In this document: piece by piece, positions 1 through 6,632 of the stretch
Layout: the number at the start of each line of letters is the position of its first letter
Position numbering within the stretch: the first letter of the stretch is position 1
Source: JBAZOY01 sp041648505
GTDB taxonomy: Bacteria; Desulfobacterota; Syntrophia; Syntrophales; CG2-30-49-12
Direction: 5' to 3'
Assembly: GCA_041648505.1 (NCBI GenBank)
Contig: JBAZOY010000067.1
Coordinates: 1 to 11,889 of the forward strand
DNA: 11,889 bases
Position numbers and translations under genes: made by a program
The notes under the pieces: generated by a model
What the model was told of the DNA's origin: nothing
The model's database searches: none
What the model saw: only the letters and a program-made list of their open reading frames with translations

Positions 1-276
1 ATCTGGTTCGGACAGATCGACCTTGTCCGTATCTACCCGGCTCCGGGCTTCCAGCAGATCGACCATTTCATGTGCGATGCGGTACCCTTTACTGGGGCCT
101 ATTAAGATTTCACGGCGTCCCTCATCTTTAAAATCAGGGTGATATTTCAGGATGTCCTTCCGTTCATCCAGACTCATAAATGGGACTTCTTCGCCGGATT
201 TTTTAAATTCCACCCTTTTCTCACGGGTTTTCTCAACACGTTTAATTAAATTTTTAAGCTCTTCCGGATACGGCAT
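1..276 (-). CDS. N-terminal fragment of a probable fumarate reductase/succinate dehydrogenase-like flavoprotein subunit (runs off the left edge)
   Basis: An open frame of 92 codons runs from an ATG at 276 to the window edge without a stop. The start is well supported: a purine-rich GGGGAAGGTGAG lies a few bases upstream. The visible part is hydrophilic and charged, beginning MPYPEELKNLIKRVEKTR, with later stretches MSLDERKDIL, KYHPDF and IGPSKG. No FAD-binding GxGxxG fold is visible yet. From memory, similar N-terminal extensions of about 100 residues precede the Rossmann domain in anaerobe flavoproteins annotated as fumarate reductase/succinate dehydrogenase. The neighbour immediately upstream in the transcript is a matching iron-sulfur subunit, which supports the call. 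The gap to that gene is 85 bases and shows no convincing promoter or terminator, so co-transcription is likely. The identity rests mainly on context and could be another FAD-dependent oxidoreductase. Confidence 0.5.
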   Translation of the reverse strand, partial: MPYPEELKNLIKRVEKTREKRVEFKKSGEEVPFMSLDERKDILKYHPDFKDEGRREILIGPSKGYRIAHEMVDLLEARSRVDTDKVDLSEPD

Positions 277-361
277 AATCTCACCTTCCCCTCAATAATT
301 TTTGCAATTCGATTTATAAAACTCGATGTAATCGCGTTTCTGCTGTCCTTCAACCTATAGA

Positions 362-1132
362 TTATAGATACGCATTTTCCTTCGGTCTCCAGTCTTCGGG
401 GGCCATGGGCGGTTCTATTTCCCTTGCACTATAAGTTTCCATGAGTTTTGCGGTATCAAGTGATTTCAACTCTTCAAGGCCTGCTTTAAATTTGCCGGTC
501 TTGATATTATCAACCATAATCGCCAGATGTTGTGCTCTGGGGACAAGTTTACTTCCCCTGATTCTCCTCACCATCTGAGCAATATGATACTGTGCCATTT
601 CACCCATGCATCGCGATGTACACAAGCCGCATTGTATGCAGTCGAAAGACAGCTCTGCCGCGCTTTCAAAATCACCGCGTTTAATAGCTGCAATGTAATC
701 CATTACAGGAACATCCATGGGGCAGACTTTTGTACAGGCATTGCATCCCACACAACGGAATAACTCCGGATATTTCTTGAATACTTCCTCCGGGTCACTG
801 CTGATAGCTTCCAGATTATAGACAGAACGGTTCGCCGGGAAGAACGGTATCTGAGTCAAGTACATGTTCGGAACAACAACAGTTTGACAAGCCAGACCCA
901 CCCGGATGTGATAATCACCAGGCAATCTGTATACCGTTCCGCACGCACCGCAAATTCCCCCTCTGCATCCGCAACCACGGATATATTTGTATCCCGAATA
1001 TTCCATGGCTTTCATAATGGTCAACGACTCAGGGACCTCATATTTTTTGCCCATGATATAGATCGGAACAAGTTTTGCTGATATCTCCAAATTTTCTTTT
1101 CCTTCAACTGCTGTGGTTGTTGATTCGTTCAT
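362..1132 (-). CDS. Iron-sulfur subunit, succinate dehydrogenase/fumarate reductase-like: [2Fe-2S] plus two [4Fe-4S] motifs
   Basis: This 256-residue soluble protein is probably the electron-transfer subunit linking the flavoprotein to Hdr-type partners. A ferredoxin-like N-terminal domain carries the plant-type [2Fe-2S] pattern C56-x4-C61-x2-C64 with C82, and an additional C54. A first [4Fe-4S] motif C127xxC130xxC133xxxC137-Pro is followed by C165xxC168xxC171xxxC175, which lacks the usual proline (RCMGE). No membrane segment is visible. The frame also allows a GTG start five codons earlier (1147), but the GTGAGTGAGGTGG there reads as the ribosome binding site for the ATG at 1132, which I prefer. 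A TATAAT lies at 1160-1165 just upstream, but the nearest -35-like TTGACC is 21 bases away, so an internal promoter is only possible. The cysteine pattern resembles SdhB/FrdB/TfrB more than a simple ferredoxin, because the [2Fe-2S] and [4Fe-4S] domains are in that order. Confidence 0.8.
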   Translation of the reverse strand: MNESTTTAVEGKENLEISAKLVPIYIMGKKYEVPESLTIMKAMEYSGYKYIRGCGCRGGICGACGTVYRLPGDYHIRVGLACQTVVVPNMYLTQIPFFPANRSVYNLEAISSDPEEVFKKYPELFRCVGCNACTKVCPMDVPVMDYIAAIKRGDFESAAELSFDCIQCGLCTSRCMGEMAQYHIAQMVRRIRGSKLVPRAQHLAIMVDNIKTGKFKAGLEELKSLDTAKLMETYSAREIEPPMAPEDWRPKENAYL

Positions 1133-1214
1133 TTCCACCTCACTCACTAAAAGGGTTTTATTATAAAAACATTATTTGATTTAACCGGTCAACCGTGTAA
1201 AGGCTGTTCAAAAG

Positions 1215-2090
1215 TTAAACAAAATTCATTTTTGCAAGAAGCTCTCTGGATTCAGGTACGTTCAATTCAAAATGACATACATCTTCCTCCAGGCCGAGCG
1301 CTACGGCAAGAAGTTGTGTGAAATAGAATGTCGGAATTTTCTTCACTTCAGGATCTTTCTCAACGATAGCTGCTTGTTTTTTCCCAAGAGTGTATTCACA
1401 TAAGGGACAGCTTGTAATAATGGCATCAGCGCCCCGTTTAACGGCTGATTTCAATATTCGTGCACTGGAAGCAAGGGCAGCATTCGGATTGCTTATAATC
1501 TGGTACGAACTGCAGCATTCTTCCGAAGAGGGAAAAAATGACGGCTGCGCACCCAGCGCTGAAATGAAATCCTGCATAATGGTTTTAGGCAGACTCTGGT
1601 CAATGGATATTTCAGCGGGTCTAACCAATGTACACCCATAATAAGGTGCCAGTTTCAGGTTGTTTAATGGTTTTTTTACTTTTTTCCTCAAAGATTCCCA
1701 GCCAATTTCATCACGCAGATAGGTCAGATAATGGAAAACATCCACCTCACCATTATAATCAATCTCCTCTTCCATGAAGCTGTTGATGGTATAACGCTTT
1801 TCTTCATCATCCCGCATGACCATGTTCGCTCGTGCCAGTGTGTTGTAACACATGGAACAGGCAGTGATAACCTTGGTATTGCCTTCTTCTTTCACTCTGA
1901 CGAGGTCTCTCACGGGAGCTACAAGATGCAGAAGATCATCATCTGCAAGCGAAAACACAGCTCCGCAACAATTCCAGCGGGACAGTTCCTTGAAATCCAC
2001 TCCTAATGCAGTTAACGATGCCGTGCCGGAATCATCGAGATTTTTTGCTTTTGTTTTTAATGTACAACCGGGGTAATAACTTATTGTCAT
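1215..2090 (-). CDS. HdrB-like CCG-domain subunit (heterodisulfide reductase subunit B family; SdhE/MfrE-like)
   Basis: This 291-residue protein has two cysteine-rich CCG domains. The first has C9, C41-C42-Gly and C78xxC81. The second has C153, C192-C193-Ser and C228xxC231. In HdrB such domains bind the unusual non-cubane iron-sulfur clusters that act on disulfides. In class E succinate dehydrogenases and methylmenaquinol:fumarate reductases the related subunit mediates quinone or membrane contact. The second domain has Ser instead of Gly after the cysteine pair, but all expected cysteines are present in both halves. The start was chosen at the ATG at 2090, preceded by GTGAGGT. A GTG start four codons earlier is in frame but overlaps the stop of the HdrC-like gene and forms the ribosome binding site. 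The gap to that gene is 8 bases, so the two are translationally linked. Electron partners are inferred from the neighbours. Confidence 0.85.
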   Translation of the reverse strand: MTISYYPGCTLKTKAKNLDDSGTASLTALGVDFKELSRWNCCGAVFSLADDDLLHLVAPVRDLVRVKEEGNTKVITACSMCYNTLARANMVMRDDEEKRYTINSFMEEEIDYNGEVDVFHYLTYLRDEIGWESLRKKVKKPLNNLKLAPYYGCTLVRPAEISIDQSLPKTIMQDFISALGAQPSFFPSSEECCSSYQIISNPNAALASSARILKSAVKRGADAIITSCPLCEYTLGKKQAAIVEKDPEVKKIPTFYFTQLLAVALGLEEDVCHFELNVPESRELLAKMNFV

Positions 2091-2098
2091 GATGTACC

Positions 2099-2506
2099 TC
2101 ACGCAGTATGTTTTCTGAAACAGCTAACCAGCGCAATTTGCGGTAAATCAGCTATGACATCTTCGGGTATCTTATTTGGTTCCACGTAATTTTCATTTCC
2201 TCTTAAATATAATTGCCGGAGTGCTTCCATAATTTTGGGCAGCTTCATTCCACGGGGGCAAAGCGCCTGACAACTGTGGCAGGTTGCACAAAGCCAGATG
2301 GTGTTGGCTTCGGTTGCTTTTTTCTTTAATCCGAAATGGATCGATAACATAATCTGGCGCGGTGACACATCCATTTCATCACTCATAGGACATGTAGCAG
2401 TACAGGTTCCACACTGCATGCATTTGTGGAAACTTTCGCCGCTGATTTCCGCCAGTTTTTTAACGAAATCCTTATCATAAGTTTTATCGTTTATTTCAAT
2501 AGTCAA
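2099..2506 (-). CDS. HdrC-like ferredoxin-type protein with two [4Fe-4S] motifs
   Basis: This 135-residue protein has two classical [4Fe-4S] motifs, C29xxC32xxC35xxxC39-Pro and C73xxC76xxC79xxxC83-Pro, spaced as in HdrC (heterodisulfide reductase subunit C). It would pass electrons between the HdrB-like subunit encoded next and the iron-sulfur/flavoprotein pair. The start codon appears to be TTG at 2506, preceded at short distance by AGGGGTGATTG, a good match to the 16S anti-SD. No ATG or GTG gives a complete protein in this frame. It is the first gene of the minus-strand cluster. The 123 bases upstream, to the end of the usp gene, hold only weak promoter-like matches, for example TTGAGA about 17 bases before TAGTTA. 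A stand-alone ferredoxin role is less likely given the tight coupling to the HdrB-like gene. Confidence 0.85.
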   Translation of the reverse strand: MTIEINDKTYDKDFVKKLAEISGESFHKCMQCGTCTATCPMSDEMDVSPRQIMLSIHFGLKKKATEANTIWLCATCHSCQALCPRGMKLPKIMEALRQLYLRGNENYVEPNKIPEDVIADLPQIALVSCFRKHTA

Positions 2507-2622
2507 TCAATCACCCCTTTTCTTTACAGTTTAATTGATCAGAACTTCTTGCCCCAAACGGGAAAAGAAGATTTAACTATCAAACATTCCTGATCTTCTC
2601 AAAAGAATCAGATAAGTTACTT

Positions 2623-2647
2623 GTCAAGATTATCCGATAATCTTGAC
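2623..2647. repeat. 25-base near-perfect palindrome over the usp stop codon
   Basis: The arms GTCAAGATTATC and GATAATCTTGAC are perfect 12-base reverse complements around a single C at 2635. The palindrome contains the last codons (VKIIG) and the stop of the universal stress protein gene. On the minus strand no T-run follows, so it is not a classical intrinsic terminator. It could be an mRNA 3'-end stabilising hairpin, a protein-binding site or the boundary of the block. The structure is certain; its function is not known. Confidence 0.75.
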
Positions 2648-3064
2648 GGCTACCCCGGTCAGGTTCTGCAATTCCTTTACATGATCCTCCACTTCCCCAC
2701 GAAACATTGCCTTTTCAAAGATCGTCCGCTTTTCGTGGCCCAGTATCAGGAGGTCTGCCTTCTCCTCCAAGACAACTGCCTTGAGCACCTCCATAGCCGG
2801 CCCCTTCCTGACGACCTTCTTGGGTGTCACACCCTGGGTCTTTGCTAGTTCTCCGGCCATCTCAAGGATTTGTTCTCCCATGCGCAACAGGGAGTCTTCA
2901 ACCCCCTTTTGTCTGGCTACGCCCCCTTTCAGAAACGAGGTGTCTGCCGCATAGACATATATGAGCCGCGCATTTTGCTCTTTCGCAAGCAGAGCGGCCT
3001 CAAGGGCTGCGCCCTGAGCGTGGGCAGAACCCGTGACACCACACACGATACACTGATAAGCCAT
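2630..3064 (-). CDS. Universal stress protein (UspA family)
   Basis: This 144-residue single-domain protein has the Usp alpha/beta layout. An N-terminal strand IVCGVTGS is followed by a helix rich in Ala and Leu. A middle strand RLIYVYAADTS, the VVRKGPAMEVL loop-helix and the ADLLILGHEKR strand come next, with a C-terminal VAVKIIG. The canonical ATP-binding G-x2-G-x9-G-S/T signature is not intact (GHEKRTIFEKAMFRGEV), so nucleotide binding is doubtful. The start is at the ATG at 3064, preceded by GAGGAGG at a good distance. An in-frame start at 3118 would add 18 residues not expected in the family and would place that ribosome binding site inside the gene. It follows the ion permease on the same strand after a 90-base gap and is probably co-transcribed with it. 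A role as a regulatory or stress partner of the transporter is inference. Confidence 0.85.
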   Translation of the reverse strand: MAYQCIVCGVTGSAHAQGAALEAALLAKEQNARLIYVYAADTSFLKGGVARQKGVEDSLLRMGEQILEMAGELAKTQGVTPKKVVRKGPAMEVLKAVVLEEKADLLILGHEKRTIFEKAMFRGEVEDHVKELQNLTGVAVKIIG

Positions 3065-3154
3065 ATCAAGTTCCTCCTCAACCTTTTTCAGGTCTGTATT
3101 TGGCGTTACCCACGCCATCAGCTCGAAAGATGCTCAAAGCCGGGCCCAAAATGC

Positions 3155-4888
3155 CTACATTTCCACCAGCAGCAGCCAAGCCGAGCAGAGTATCATCGTA
3201 ATAATCATGGGAATGAAGGCCGCCTTGAGGTAATACATGAATGAGATCGGATATCCTGCCCGTTCAGCCATGCCCACAGTGACCACGTTGGCGCTTGCCC
3301 CGATCATGGTCCCGTTTCCTCCCAGACACGCGCCAAGCGACAGCGCCCACCACAAGACCCCGGATTCGGCCCCCGGTATGACGGTGCTGAGATAGGCCAC
3401 AATGGGCAGCATGGTTGCTGTGAAAGGGATATTGTCTATGATGGCGGATGCCAGGGCTGAAACCCACAGTATCATCAGGATGGCGGCAACCAGTGACCCT
3501 TGTGAGAGGTCCTTAACCTGGTTGGCAATGATCTGGATCAGACCGGTCTCCTCAGCCCCTGCCACGACGATAAATAGCATCATGAAAAATATCAGGGTGG
3601 GCCACTCGATCTCGTGCTCCAGCATCTCCACAATATCCACCTTGCTGATTACGAGAAGTAAGGTTGCACCTATCATGGCGGCAATGCTGGGCTCCATGTG
3701 CAGGGCGCCGTGGATGATGAAGAGGAAGATAGTGATTCCGAGCAAAATACCGCCTTGGATGAGCAATTTCTTGTTGGTGATCTTGTACTCTTCCTTCAGT
3801 TGGGCGATCATCTTGCCAACGTCTACTACCTGGGCCTTTAAATAGTCCTTTTTGTACCAGTACAAGAAATAGACCACGGTCACCACCAGACAGATGGCGC
3901 AGATCACGCTCAGGTTCTGGACAAATTGCATAAATGTCAACTTGGCGTACGACCCGATCATGATATTCGGGGGGTCGCCGATGAGCGTGGCCGTGCCGCC
4001 TACGTTGGAGGCGAAGGCCTCGGGGAGCAGAAACGCGACCGGGTTGATCTTGAGGGTCAGGGCAATCTCGATAGTCACCGGAATGATCAGGAGCATGGCG
4101 GTCACGTTATCCAGAAAGGCTGATGTTATACCGGTCACCACCATCAGGATGGAGGCCAGGGCAAAAACGTTTCCTTTGGCCAACTGGTAGCTCTTGTAGG
4201 CCATCCACTGGAAAACACCCGTTTTCTTGAGCACGCCGACGATAATCATCATGGCCATCAGAAGAAAGATTACATTCATATCCATCGCGTGCATGGCATC
4301 TTCAAAGGTAATGATCGCATAATCAGTGTTAAAGGTGCCCGCCGTGTAGGTAATGGTCAAAATCAGGGCGGCCCCCAATAGCGCCGCAAGAGTTCTGTGC
4401 ATCCACTCAAAGGCAATGAGGGCGTAAACCGCCGCAAGAATCAGGGTGGCAATCCAGAAAGCCGGCGTGATAGTGCGAGACAAGGTGAAACTATGGTGGG
4501 CCAGAAAATGGATGTTACCACTTTCATCGACACGTTCCTGGAGGATCCTGTCGAGCAGCACGTGCTCAAGGGTTTTGTAGGATGGTTTCTCACATGCCAT
4601 TTCGACCTTGGCCCCCGGCAAAAGGCCGTGTGGGACAGGGAGCTCCGCTTCATAACGCCCGGCCTTGGATGTGCTTACCTCCTCCAACTCCACATCTTTT
4701 CCGTTGACGGTAAAATGTAGCAGCACCTCTTTGACGGGTTTTCCCTGTACGTTCGTAACGGTCCCGGTGACAATCAGGATATCTGTCGGGCCCGTCACCA
4801 AGGGCTTGTCCCCTGTGGCTGCATTTAAGGCAGCGCTCCAGATGATCGTGAACATCAGTATGAACAATAGCAGCATACTCTTTTTCAT
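3155..4888 (-). CDS. ArsB/NhaD-type (ion transporter superfamily) membrane permease with periplasmic N-terminal beta domain
   Basis: This 577-residue protein is probably an inner-membrane cation or anion transporter, with substrate not determined. Residues 1-23 form a signal peptide or first membrane segment (MKKSMLLLFILMFTIIWSAA). About 35-135 resembles a carboxypeptidase-regulatory or Ig-like domain (VTGTVTNVQGKPVKEV... SKAGRYEAELP), probably periplasmic. From about 142 on there are many hydrophobic segments in two repeats. These carry the family signatures FLDNVTA (258-264) with SNVGGTATLIGDPPNI (294-309), and IIDNIPFT (483-490) with LGGNGTMIGASAN (522-534). The start at 4888 follows AGGAG and AAAGAG. 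An ATG at 5005 is in frame but coincides with the candidate -10 element and would place a basic, non-signal leader ahead of the signal peptide. Parts are more GC-rich than the flanking genes. NhaD-like Na+/H+ exchange or an ArsB-like function cannot be separated here. Confidence 0.85.
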   Translation of the reverse strand: MKKSMLLLFILMFTIIWSAALNAATGDKPLVTGPTDILIVTGTVTNVQGKPVKEVLLHFTVNGKDVELEEVSTSKAGRYEAELPVPHGLLPGAKVEMACEKPSYKTLEHVLLDRILQERVDESGNIHFLAHHSFTLSRTITPAFWIATLILAAVYALIAFEWMHRTLAALLGAALILTITYTAGTFNTDYAIITFEDAMHAMDMNVIFLLMAMMIIVGVLKKTGVFQWMAYKSYQLAKGNVFALASILMVVTGITSAFLDNVTAMLLIIPVTIEIALTLKINPVAFLLPEAFASNVGGTATLIGDPPNIMIGSYAKLTFMQFVQNLSVICAICLVVTVVYFLYWYKKDYLKAQVVDVGKMIAQLKEEYKITNKKLLIQGGILLGITIFLFIIHGALHMEPSIAAMIGATLLLVISKVDIVEMLEHEIEWPTLIFFMMLFIVVAGAEETGLIQIIANQVKDLSQGSLVAAILMILWVSALASAIIDNIPFTATMLPIVAYLSTVIPGAESGVLWWALSLGACLGGNGTMIGASANVVTVGMAERAGYPISFMYYLKAAFIPMIITMILCSAWLLLVEM

Positions 4889-5005
4889 CGTTTTTCTCTT
4901 TCTCCTTCTACGGTTGTGATATCTTTCCATGGCATAATTTTTTGCAGGACCATGCCTGATCAAACGATATAATTCCCTGTTTGAGCAAGTTTTTTCTAAG
5001 GGCAT

Positions 5006-5034
5006 TTATTAGCTCAGTTCTTTGTCTGTGTCAA
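5006..5034 (-). promoter_or_regulatory. Candidate sigma-70 promoter for the permease-usp pair
   Basis: On the minus strand a perfect -35 TTGACA (5029-5034) is followed after 17 bases by TAATAA (5006-5011), or after 18 bases by AATAAA as a 4/6 -10 match. Transcription would begin near 4999, giving a leader of roughly 110 bases before the ATG at 4888. It would exclude the in-frame ATG at 5005 as a start. Confidence 0.5.
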
Positions 5035-5110
5035 GTGGACTTCTAGGGAGTGAACCCATCCATGGTTCTTTGTTAAATCTGAGCGGATTCCTTCTTATAA
5101 TTGAGTAATT

Positions 5111-5163
5111 TCAACCTAGATTAAGTGATAGAGTCAAAATTTCTATTGCTTAATCCGGGTTGA
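5111..5163. repeat. Imperfect inverted repeat with 22-base arms (MITE-like hairpin)
   Basis: The arms 5111-5132 and 5142-5163 match as reverse complements at 18 of 22 positions and start and end with TCAACC/GGTTGA; the loop is 9 bases. Some mismatches become G-U pairs in RNA. No T-run follows on either strand, so a terminator is unlikely. The length and near-symmetry suggest a small non-autonomous element or repeat unit. It lies at the point where the receiver-domain remnant stops being recognisable. Confidence 0.55.
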
Positions 5164-5312
5164 AACAGGAGAAAGTCGAGGGGTTTTTTGCAGGCGAATT
5201 TTAAGATCTTTGTCTCACCATTGATTATTGTCACATAGAAAACATTTGCTGAAAACTAACCGGCATAAAACAGCTGGACGTCTTCGTTATGATCCACTAT
5301 CAATATTCTCAT
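5121..5312 (-). pseudogene. Decayed response-regulator receiver (REC) domain fragment
   Basis: Reading the minus strand from the ATG at 5312 gives MRILIVDHNEDVQLFYAG and then a TAG at codon 19. The opening is a typical receiver-domain first strand and acidic pocket (ILIVDxNEDV...LY). The same frame stays open after the stop for 44 codons to the TAA at 5123-5121. It still contains receiver-like spacing: VTIINGETKILKF would match the strand-helix VxxxxNGEEALxxx, and KPLDFLLF would match the KPDLVLLD strand that normally ends in the phosphorylated Asp, here Phe. After that the sequence enters the inverted repeat and homology is lost. No ribosome binding site is visible. The ATG lies 21 bases beyond the stop of the calcium/sodium antiporter gene. 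I read it as a relic of a regulator gene, truncated at the repeat. Chance resemblance of the second part remains possible. Confidence 0.5.
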
Positions 5313-5333
5313 TTTAATTTTATGAAATCCAGA

Positions 5334-6293
5334 CTAATTACGTATAATGATAAAGACATTATAGGCTACATAGAGGCCTATGAACACAACTCCCTTCCAT
5401 CTGTCCAACCGGTTATTTCTACCGGTCAAAGCAAATAAAAGCAGACTGGAGACGAGGACTGCACCGATATCTGCATTGTTTTTTGTTAGAAAAGGTATGG
5501 GGTTGATTATGGAACTGATTCCGAGCACAAAGAATATGTTGAAAATATTGGAGCCGACTACATTTCCTACTGCAATATCCACATTCTTTTTGTAGGCTGC
5601 CATAGCGGACGTAGCCAGTTCCGGGAGAGATGTCCCGATTGCTACCACTGTAAGTCCCACCAGAGACTCACTCATCCCAAGGCTTTTGGACATATGAACT
5701 GCGCCGTCGACAATCCATTTTCCACCTAAAGTCAATCCAATGAACCCCAGGGTAATAAGGAATACTGATTTTTTAAAGCCATATATTTCCATCGATATGT
5801 GATCATTCATGCCCTCTGTCCTTTTTGCAATACTGGCCGAGTAATAAATAAATATCGCGAAAAAAGAGAGCAAGATCAAACCATCTATTCTTGTTAAAAC
5901 GGAAATATCACGCTTGTCGATTAATTGGTCATTTGCCATGAAACCCAGGACAAGAGCGGCCAGCAGACTTAAGGGGATCTCTTTCCATACCGTTCCCTTC
6001 GTTACAGTTAAAGGATATATCGCTGAAGACACACCGAGTATAAGAAGGATGTTGGCAATATTGCTTCCCAAAATATTGCCAACGGCGATATCTGTGTTGC
6101 CCTTGAGACTGGCAAGAATATTAACAAACAATTCAGGAGTAGAAGTCCCAAAGGCAACAATCGTCAACCCGATCACCAAGTCAGAAATATTAAACTGTCT
6201 TGCGATGGATGACGCACCGTCAACGAGAAAATCAGCTCCTTTAATTAAAAAGACAAATCCAATTAACAGGAACGCATATGGCGCTATATACAT
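5334..6293 (-). CDS. Calcium/sodium antiporter, CaCA superfamily (YrbG type)
   Basis: This 319-residue inner-membrane protein has about ten hydrophobic segments and the two inverted alpha repeats of the family. The first has GTSTPEL (49-55) and GNILGSN (72-78); the second has GTSLPEL (220-226) and GNVVGSN (243-249). These carry the acidic and Asn residues that bind the cations. It exchanges Ca2+ or another divalent cation for Na+ or H+ across the membrane; the actual ions cannot be told from sequence. Length and repeat spacing are those of YrbG-like proteins. The ATG at 6293 follows GGGGGAG very closely. A TATAAT on the minus strand at 6309-6314 could be the -10 box, with CTGTCA 19 bases further upstream, giving a very short leader. 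It stands alone, divergent from argS. The decayed receiver fragment follows it. Confidence 0.92.
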   Translation of the reverse strand: MYIAPYAFLLIGFVFLIKGADFLVDGASSIARQFNISDLVIGLTIVAFGTSTPELFVNILASLKGNTDIAVGNILGSNIANILLILGVSSAIYPLTVTKGTVWKEIPLSLLAALVLGFMANDQLIDKRDISVLTRIDGLILLSFFAIFIYYSASIAKRTEGMNDHISMEIYGFKKSVFLITLGFIGLTLGGKWIVDGAVHMSKSLGMSESLVGLTVVAIGTSLPELATSAMAAYKKNVDIAVGNVVGSNIFNIFFVLGISSIINPIPFLTKNNADIGAVLVSSLLLFALTGRNNRLDRWKGVVFIGLYVAYNVFIIIRN

Positions 6294-6632
6294 TTCTCCC
6301 CCAAGGATATTATAGATGGTATTACCAGTTCTCTGACAGCCTGTGTGTTTTATTCATCATCGGAACAAGCGACTTTTTGGGCCGCATGTGATTTTTTTTA
6401 AAAAAGCTATTTGACAATCTATAACCAATTGCATGAATATTGTAAGCTTTTATTGAAGGATGACGATAAGATTTAACCTTTGCGAAATATCTTGATTATG
6501 GTAATATATTACGGCTAATGTCTAAATCAGTCTGTCGGCAGACAGGCGTGAAGAAGTCAATAGTTGCGGAAAATATCAGACTTCTATTCTGGTCTGGATT
6601 GCGCTGACTAGTTATGAAAGAGGTTAACATTA
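6294..6632. other. Intergenic region between the divergent antiporter and argS units, up to the small broken ORF
   Basis: This AT-rich stretch has no supported gene. On the plus strand a perfect TTGACA (6411-6416) is present, but no good -10 lies at 16-18 bases (GAATAT at 18, TATTGT at 21). A second weak pair is TTGCGA to TAATAT with a 16-base spacer near 6480-6507. Near 6530-6547 a small hairpin GTCTG-TCGG-CAGAC occurs. Promoters for the plus-strand unit probably lie here, but I cannot fix one. Confidence 0.35.

Noticed and set aside
277..361. Short minus-strand frame between the Fe-S subunit and flavoprotein genes, reading EGQQKRDYIEFYKSNC
   Set aside because: No start codon or ribosome binding site, only about 20 codons, bounded by stops.
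3402..3845. Plus-strand open frame of 147 codons opposite the permease
   Set aside because: It is antisense to a clear permease, has no domain-like pattern and is explained by the codon structure of the opposite strand. The same holds for other long antisense frames, such as 5914-6315 and 9518-9841.
4889..5005. N-terminal extension of the permease from the ATG at 5005
   Set aside because: The segment is basic and lies before a good signal peptide, and the ATG coincides with the candidate -10 box.
6519..6608. Short plus-strand frame beginning MSKSVCRQTG ahead of the small Cys-rich ORF
   Set aside because: It has no ribosome binding site or recognisable motif, and it runs through a small hairpin repeat.
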